Shown here: piece after piece, positions 62,352 through 64,000 of the stretch
Numbering within the stretch: position 1 is the first letter of the stretch
Layout: every line of letters begins with the position of its first letter
Source of the DNA: Pseudomonadota bacterium
GTDB taxonomy: Bacteria > Pseudomonadota > Gammaproteobacteria > Burkholderiales > Burkholderiaceae_B
DNA: 64,000 nucleotides
Reading direction: 5' to 3'
Assembly: GCA_023387815.1 (NCBI GenBank)
Contig: JAEWHK010000052.1
Span: forward strand, 62,001-126,000
Notes under the pieces: model-generated
The model's database searches: none
Told to the model about the DNA's origin: nothing
The model's input: the letters and a program-made list of their open reading frames with translations, nothing else
Translations under genes and position numbers: made by a program

Positions 62352-63106
62352 GTTGTATGACGGATATCTCAACTCAGGTTGTTGTGATTACCGGTGGAGC
62401 TGGCGACCTGGGCTGGGCAATTGCGCAGGCCTGCCTAGATGCCGGAGCCCGGGTCACGTTGGTAGACCAAGATCAATCAGCGTTGCTCAGGCGAGGCGAT
62501 GTAAAAGATCCTCGGCTGTTGCGGTTGCAGTGCGACATTTCTAATTCGGAACAGACCCGAACTGTGATTGACACTGTAGTGGAGCACTGGGGTCGTCTGG
62601 ATGTACTGGTAAATAACGCAGCGGTCGTTACACCGACCGCGAAGTTAGGTGAGTTGTCACTTGAGCACTGGCATCAGGCGATGGCAGTCAATCTGACCGG
62701 AGCCTGGCTTATGAGCAAATGGGCGTTGATTCCAATGCGTCGAGCGCGAAGCGGACTGGTGCTCAATATCGCGTCGCAACTTGGCAGCGTCGCCGCTCCA
62801 GGGCGGGGCGCCTACAGTGCCAGCAAGGCGGGTCTGATTGCGATGGCGCGTGCGCTCGCTGTGGATTACGCCGAAGAAGGAATTCGTGCGTTGAGCCTTT
62901 CGCCGGGCGCCGTTCTCACTAGTCGTGTGCTGGGCCGTTACGGTAGCGCTAAAGCTGCTAGCGATGCTTTGGCGCACCGATATCCAATCAGGCGATTGGG
63001 CGCAGTGCAAGAGGTAGCGCAGACAGCGCTTTTCCTAATGAGCAGGAGCGCGTCGTTCATGACAGGTACGGACGTTCGCGTGGATGGAGGTTACACCGCA
63101 ATATAG
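62348..63106 (+). CDS. SDR family oxidoreductase
   Basis: 252 residues: VVVITGGAGDLGWAIAQACL (TGxxxxxG), VLVNNAAVVTP, LNIASQLGSVAAP (Ser), YSASKAG (Tyr, Lys) and a C-terminal FMTGTDVRVDGGYTAI typical of classical SDRs. ATGA overlap with the first SDR. It is not a recent duplicate of that SDR, as the two differ throughout. Confidence 0.92.
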   Translation: MSCMTDISTQVVVITGGAGDLGWAIAQACLDAGARVTLVDQDQSALLRRGDVKDPRLLRLQCDISNSEQTRTVIDTVVEHWGRLDVLVNNAAVVTPTAKLGELSLEHWHQAMAVNLTGAWLMSKWALIPMRRARSGLVLNIASQLGSVAAPGRGAYSASKAGLIAMARALAVDYAEEGIRALSLSPGAVLTSRVLGRYGSAKAASDALAHRYPIRRLGAVQEVAQTALFLMSRSASFMTGTDVRVDGGYTAI

Positions 63107-63167
63107 CGGCGATTTTTGCGTTGCATTTTTAATGTTTACATTGACTCAACAGAGAGAGATAGAACAC

Positions 63168-64000
63168 ATGAATACGAGGAAATTCTTCAATACCGGTACT
63201 CGCTTAAGTCGCAGTCTGCTCGGGCGTGCTGCGCTGACACTATTAATCGGCACTTTCAGCTTGTCAGCAATGAACGAGGCGGCGGCCGATGACTCCGTGA
63301 CAGACTATCCAACCCGCCCCGTTACCGTCGTCGTGCCGTTTCCTGCTGGGGGCGCGACCGATATTACCGCTCGCCTGGTCGCCGATGGACTCGCCAAAAA
63401 ATGGGGGCAATCAGTCATTGTCGAAAATCGTCCGGGAGTGGGTGGTAACCTGGGGTCAGAATATGTAGCTCGTGCAAAGCCGGACGGCTATACGTTAGTT
63501 CTCGGGGTAACAGGATCTCACGGGATCAATACTTCGCTCTATAAAAATATGCGCTATGACCCCAGCAAGGACTTCGAGCCCATCACCCAAGCCACGCTGT
63601 ACCCTAATGCGATCATCGTGAATAATAAAGTGCCTGCCAGCAATCTGACAGAATTGATCGCACTATTGAAGGAAAAAAGTGCAACACAGTATTCCTACGG
63701 TTCGGATGGCAACGGCACCGCTTCACATTTGGGTATGGAACTGCTAAAGAACCGCAGCGGGTTTGAACTGTTGCATATTCCCTATCGTGGCAGTACGCCA
63801 ATGGTGACTGATTTACTAGGTGGACAAATCCAAGTGGGAATTACCGGGCTGCCAGCAGTGCAAGCTTACGCGAAAAGCGGTAAGCTGAAGATCATTGCGC
63901 TTACCACTGCCGAGCGCTTTGCCAGCGCCAAGGAATATCCTACTGTGGCCGAGCAGGGATTTCCGGGCTTTGCTGCGCCGCCGTGGTCCGGCTTCTTTGC
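63168..64000 (+). CDS. Bug/TctC family substrate-binding protein (3' end outside window)
   Basis: At least 277 residues, open to the window end. Long signal region with RSLLGRAALTLLIGTFSLSAMNEAAA, then PVTVVVPFPAGGATDITARLV, VENRPGVGGNLGSEYVARAKPDGYTL, LHIPYRGSTPMVTDLLGGQIQV and ALTTAERFASAKEYPTVAEQG. AGAGAGAGAT precedes the ATG. As the last visible gene of the lyase-SDR operon it should bind the compound fed into this pathway. Confidence 0.9.
   Translation, partial: MNTRKFFNTGTRLSRSLLGRAALTLLIGTFSLSAMNEAAADDSVTDYPTRPVTVVVPFPAGGATDITARLVADGLAKKWGQSVIVENRPGVGGNLGSEYVARAKPDGYTLVLGVTGSHGINTSLYKNMRYDPSKDFEPITQATLYPNAIIVNNKVPASNLTELIALLKEKSATQYSYGSDGNGTASHLGMELLKNRSGFELLHIPYRGSTPMVTDLLGGQIQVGITGLPAVQAYAKSGKLKIIALTTAERFASAKEYPTVAEQGFPGFAAPPWSGFF

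Overview
The window looks like a chromosomal catabolic 'accessory' stretch from a betaproteobacterium, most likely Burkholderiales/Alcaligenaceae (Advenella/Bordetella/Achromobacter-like). This is an inference from gene content: six Bug-type (TctC) periplasmic binding proteins, many IclR/LysR/FCD regulators each beside a small catabolic operon, and the TonB receptor-DUF3649-PepSY-DUF3325 iron block. I saw no rRNA, tRNA, CRISPR array or intact insertion sequence.

Layout. 0-11 kb: the end of a DUF4202 gene, an XdhC-type molybdenum-enzyme maturation factor, and a tight operon for a three-subunit molybdenum hydroxylase (large subunit fused to a CoxG domain), an acyl-CoA ligase, a crotonase, a BenE transporter and an AraC regulator; together they look like uptake, CoA activation and hydroxylation/reduction of an aromatic acid. 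11-16 kb: Fur-boxed TonB siderophore receptor divergent from a three-gene inner-membrane iron-uptake block. 16-17.7 kb: ycaQ/alkX DNA glycosylase flanked by two unusual repeat arrays. 17.7-24 kb: IclR regulator, flavin reductase, and a Bug-RidA-amidohydrolase-FAH-hydratase-aldolase operon resembling a meta-cleavage lower pathway. 24-27.7 kb: ketoglutarate-semialdehyde dehydrogenase, KdgD and an FCD regulator (sugar-acid breakdown) with a heptamer tandem repeat between regulator and kdgD. 27.9-36 kb: amidase, a TRAP transporter operon with RraA-like aldolase and ureidoglycolate-lyase-like protein, LysR, FAD oxidoreductase. 36-48.9 kb: Bug receptors, amidohydrolases, SMP-30 lactonase, hydroxyacid dehydrogenase, RraA protein, IclR, sulfatase and LysR. 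45-51.5 kb also holds a toxin-antitoxin-like layer: an orphan VbhA-type antitoxin, a ribbon-helix-helix-like protein, and a self-inhibited Fic protein preceded by a phased operator-like array. 51.8-53.4 kb: a lipoprotein esterase and an unknown secreted protein.

53.6-64 kb is the most interesting part: an FCD regulator followed by divergent operons for a COG0523 GTPase, an isochorismatase-type amidase, a hydantoinase-type cyclic amidohydrolase and a divergent aconitase (leftward), and an isocitrate-lyase/PEP-mutase-type lyase, two short-chain dehydrogenases and a Bug receptor (rightward, cut by the window end). The regulator gene and the lyase operon share a near-identical 21-base promoter segment. 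The chemistry suggests a pathway that opens a cyclic imide or hydantoin, removes the amide, hydrates the resulting unsaturated diacid and cleaves it; the substrate is unknown.
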